Shown here piece by piece: positions 33,314-35,599 of a DNA stretch of 35,599 bases; within the stretch, counting starts at the first letter, position 1, and every line of letters begins with the position of its first letter. The notes below the pieces were generated by a model. That model saw only the letters and a list, made by a program, of their open reading frames with translations, did not search any database and had not been told where the DNA came from. The DNA lies in contig NZ_PVBR01000032.1 in assembly GCF_002980495.1 (NCBI RefSeq), forward strand, positions 1-35,599, written 5' to 3'. This DNA comes from Phyllobacterium phragmitis. Lineage in GTDB: Bacteria > Pseudomonadota > Alphaproteobacteria > Rhizobiales > Rhizobiaceae. The position numbers and the translations under genes are program-made.

Positions 33314-33479
33314 CGCCACAGATGGTCCCCGCATCGGGATCGATTAAAAGAACCTGAAATCGGGCCGGTTCAACACCTATTTACGCGCGTGCGGGCATCG
33401 GCGGTGATCGGCGGCAAATAGGATGGGTAGCGTATCAGTAGCTTAGTAAGCGCGGTTTTCGTTGCACGGCTTCTTCAAG

Positions 33480-33595
33480 GTGTCCACCTTGAAGGTGTAC
33501 CCCTTGGTTTTTGGTGTAAATTCTTGCGAGTGGCTCGGAATGCTGGAAGTTATGACGAGGGAGGCCCGATAGGGGTACCCTTTCAAGGTGGACAC
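33480..33595. repeat. Subterminal inverted repeat in the IS66 element
   Basis: Arms 33480-33503 and 33572-33595 match as inverted repeats at 22 of 24 positions around 68 bases. A smaller perfect palindrome, CAAGGTG-TC-CACCTTG (33476-33491), overlaps the first arm. It lies between the element end and the tnpC stop. Confidence 0.7.
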
Positions 33596-33616
33596 CCTGG
33601 TCGGCACGAAGGCCGC

Positions 33617-35221
33617 TCAGGCGGCGTTCGTGATTTCCTCGCGCCCGGCAAAGTTGAAGGGCAGCAGATCGTCTATATCCGGGTCGTCCCTGTTGCGCCT
33701 GGGCAGTTCGGTCAGGACGTGGCTCAGCCACTTGAAGGGATCAACGCCGCAAGCCCGACAGGTCAGCACCAGACTGTAAACCACCGCACTCGCCTTTGCC
33801 CCATCCACGGTGTCGCTGAAGAGCCAGCTCTTTCTTCCAGTACAAAAGGGCCTGATATCGCGTTCGAGTACGTTGTTGTCGATCGGAACTCGGCCATCGC
33901 TGGTGTAGCGGACCAGGTAATCCCACTGGTTCAGCGTATAGGAGATGGCCCTGCCAAGCTTGCTTTTCGGCGCTATCTTCCCGGAGAGTGTTTCAAGCCA
34001 TTCCCTGAAGCTATTCAACACCGGCACACTATGTTGCTGACGCAACCGCAATGTATAGGCGTGGCGTGTTTCACCGTCACCGGGTTCGTCTTCCTGTGCC
34101 TGCTTTTCGATCTGGTAAAGCGCCGCGAACACCTTCATGGCTTCCATCGGAGCGCCGCCGGGCTTCTTCATGGCCTTGAGCGCATCGTTGAACTTCCTGC
34201 GCGCATGCGCCATGCAACCAAAATGCGTTGCGCCCCTGATCGTGCGCCAGGCTTCGTAACCATCGCTGATCAGAAGACCGCGATAGTCGCCAAGGAACGC
34301 CTGAGGATACTGCTGACCACGACCGGGCTGGTATTCGAACAACACGATTGGCTGTTCGCTGTCCTGTGCGCTGCGAAAGGCCCACATGTAGGACTTGTTC
34401 TGAGCCTTCCGGCCCTTTTCCTTCAGCACCTGCACCCAGGTCTCATCGCCATGGATGACAGGCTGTGCCAGAAGCTTTTCCTTCAGGGCGTCATAAATGC
34501 GGTTCAGGTGCAGATCGCACGCGCGAATGACCCAATTGCCGAGTGCTCCACGGCTCATCGGCACATTGATCCGGTCAAATGCCTGCGACAGACGATAAAG
34601 CGGCGTGCCATCCACGTATTTGCCGACAAGCGTCAAGGCCAGCGTCGAAGGCGTGGCGACGCTGCCCGGTAAAGGTTGCGCCGGCATTGGCGCGATCACC
34701 ACAGGCGTGGTGATGCCGGTGCGCTCGCAGTTCCGGCAGGCGTATTTGGCCCGTGCATTCTGCAGGACCTTCGCGCTCACCACCACATGCAACTGTTCGG
34801 TGACGACTTCGCCCATTCTATGCAGCGGATGCCGGCAGCAAGGGCAAAGCTTTTGATCTGCCCGCAGGTCGTATTCGACACGCTCACGCGGCAGATGAGC
34901 CGGCAGGCGCTTGCGCCCACGTTTTTTCCGGGGTTGTTCCTTTGGCTCGGCAAGCCCGGTATCCGGCAAATCGATGACGGCGTCGTCACCACCGTCATCG
35001 CCGTATTCCTCGGCGTTCTCAGTCCCGGCGGCCTGTTCCGCCTCATTGAAGACGCGATCATCGAGCTTTTCGCTGCTCGGCCCGTAGAGCTTGAGATTGG
35101 CAAGAACGAGCGCCTCCTCAAGTTCCGCAACCTTCTGGACGAGTTTCCCGTTCTCCGCCTTCAGCGCAGCGATCCGGGCGAGCAGTTCATCGGGATCTGA
35201 CGTCGAACACGTTGGATTCAT
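33617..35221 (-). CDS. tnpC: IS66-family transposase TnpC
   Basis: 534 residues. An N-terminal leucine-rich coiled coil (about 12-45, ENGKLVQKVAELEEALVL) is followed by a zinc-finger-like CPCCRHPL. The DDE domain contains VIHGDETWVQV, then LLISDGYEAW, then GCMAHARRKF, with a C-terminal DNNVLERDIRPF. The frame is open to 35371, but ATG 35221 begins the family's usual start. It is complete and carries out transposition together with TnpA and TnpB of the element. Confidence 0.93.
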   Translation of the reverse strand: MNPTCSTSDPDELLARIAALKAENGKLVQKVAELEEALVLANLKLYGPSSEKLDDRVFNEAEQAAGTENAEEYGDDGGDDAVIDLPDTGLAEPKEQPRKKRGRKRLPAHLPRERVEYDLRADQKLCPCCRHPLHRMGEVVTEQLHVVVSAKVLQNARAKYACRNCERTGITTPVVIAPMPAQPLPGSVATPSTLALTLVGKYVDGTPLYRLSQAFDRINVPMSRGALGNWVIRACDLHLNRIYDALKEKLLAQPVIHGDETWVQVLKEKGRKAQNKSYMWAFRSAQDSEQPIVLFEYQPGRGQQYPQAFLGDYRGLLISDGYEAWRTIRGATHFGCMAHARRKFNDALKAMKKPGGAPMEAMKVFAALYQIEKQAQEDEPGDGETRHAYTLRLRQQHSVPVLNSFREWLETLSGKIAPKSKLGRAISYTLNQWDYLVRYTSDGRVPIDNNVLERDIRPFCTGRKSWLFSDTVDGAKASAVVYSLVLTCRACGVDPFKWLSHVLTELPRRNRDDPDIDDLLPFNFAGREEITNAA

Positions 35222-35285
35222 CTCGATTCTTGAATCAGGAGCCCCCCGCCACGTCAACGATTTTCTCGCCAGAGGCGGGCCGAAG

Positions 35286-35599
35286 CTATGACAGCAGGAC
35301 GCGATTATCGGAGTCCGGCATGATCCCGGCGACACTATGATAGCGTCGCACCGGGTGCCGGGACACAGCATCGATATCGATGCCGTCCAGAAGCCAATGC
35401 AGTTGCTCCGTCGTCAGCGTCAGCACCGTTTCCGCTCTGCGGGGCCAGCGGAACCTGTCGGCTTCGAGCCGCTTGTAGGTCAGTTGGAAATACAGGCAGT
35501 TCCTCTGCCTCGTTGCAGTTTGCGACGGTGACGCACCCGTTTCATCCGTATTCCGGACAGCAAGGAGTGTGCGTCGCAAGGCGCGGCAATCGATCGGGT
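35286..35599 (-). pseudogene. tnpB: IS66 TnpB, C-terminal part with abnormal upstream sequence
   Basis: The last 55 or so residues (YKRLEADRFRWP, then TLTTEQLHWLLDGIDI) match the end of IS66 Orf2/TnpB. Upstream in the same frame the sequence does not look like TnpB: the usual FRGRRGG...DGQG stretch is absent and QLT is inserted before YKRL. Either the gene is rearranged or the frame shifts. The window edge prevents a decision, so the start is unknown. Confidence 0.5.

Larger units (their letters stand above)
33446..35599 (-). mobile_element. IS66-family element (runs off right edge)
   Basis: The left edge begins with GTAAGCGCGG, the usual IS66 terminal start, at 33446. The element holds the tnpC transposase and part of tnpB on the minus strand. 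The far end and the 8-bp target duplication (candidate left copy GTAGCTTA, 33438-33445) lie outside or cannot be checked. It separates trbB from whatever lay upstream. Confidence 0.75.

Noticed and set aside
1-35599. CRISPR arrays, rRNA or complete tRNA genes
   Set aside because: No regularly spaced repeats and no complete tRNA or rRNA sequence were seen.

Overview
The window reads as an accessory (mobile or plasmid-borne) region of a GC-rich alphaproteobacterium, most likely Hyphomicrobiales or Sphingomonadales. This rests on the Trb-type conjugation operon with TrbK-alt-like and DUF2274-like genes, the PmrAB/QseBC-type regulator and the FixI/cbb3 gene styles. No species call is possible from sequence alone.

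Layout. (1) 1-422: start of an ISAs1-family transposase running off the left edge. (2) 423-822: gene-free, with a strong hairpin terminator and a short stretch identical to a tRNA 3' end. (3) 823-18400: an island of envelope thiol-redox and respiratory genes. Its sensor kinase sits at the left rim, reading left, and its response regulator at the right rim, reading right. Between them are a DsbA-like oxidase, two L,D-transpeptidases, DsbD, an Lgt-like/TlpA fusion and a Tat-signal thioredoxin. There is also a cbb3-like oxidase operon (CcoS-CcoN fusion, CcoO, triheme cytochrome with a c4-like pair, TsdA-like cytochrome, CcoI copper pump) and a second cytochrome pair (AdhB-like triheme plus a second TsdA-like). 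(4) 18633-19818: LysR regulator and DUF2274 protein, the distal end of a conjugation module. (5) 19844-23841: a 4-kb Recombinase-In-Trio (RIT) element with 30-bp inverted ends. It is decayed: ritA is frameshifted and ritC is split by an IS200-type element. (6) 23851-33290: a tightly overlapping trbB-C-D-E-J-K-L-F-G-I operon on the minus strand. (7) 33446-35599: an IS66-family element running off the right edge.

The main observation is a near-identical 17-bp operator, CTTAAG-N5-CTTAAG, at six places (2317, 3861, 6823, 13652, 16692, 17641). It lies upstream of essentially every transcription unit of the island and, by eye, nowhere else in the window. It matches the known PmrA/BasR box, and the island encodes its own PmrA/QseB-type regulator and kinase. 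I infer one self-contained regulon joining periplasmic disulfide chemistry, sulfur-type haem cytochromes, a high-affinity terminal oxidase and peptidoglycan cross-linking. The signal sensed and the physiological substrate are not visible in the sequence.
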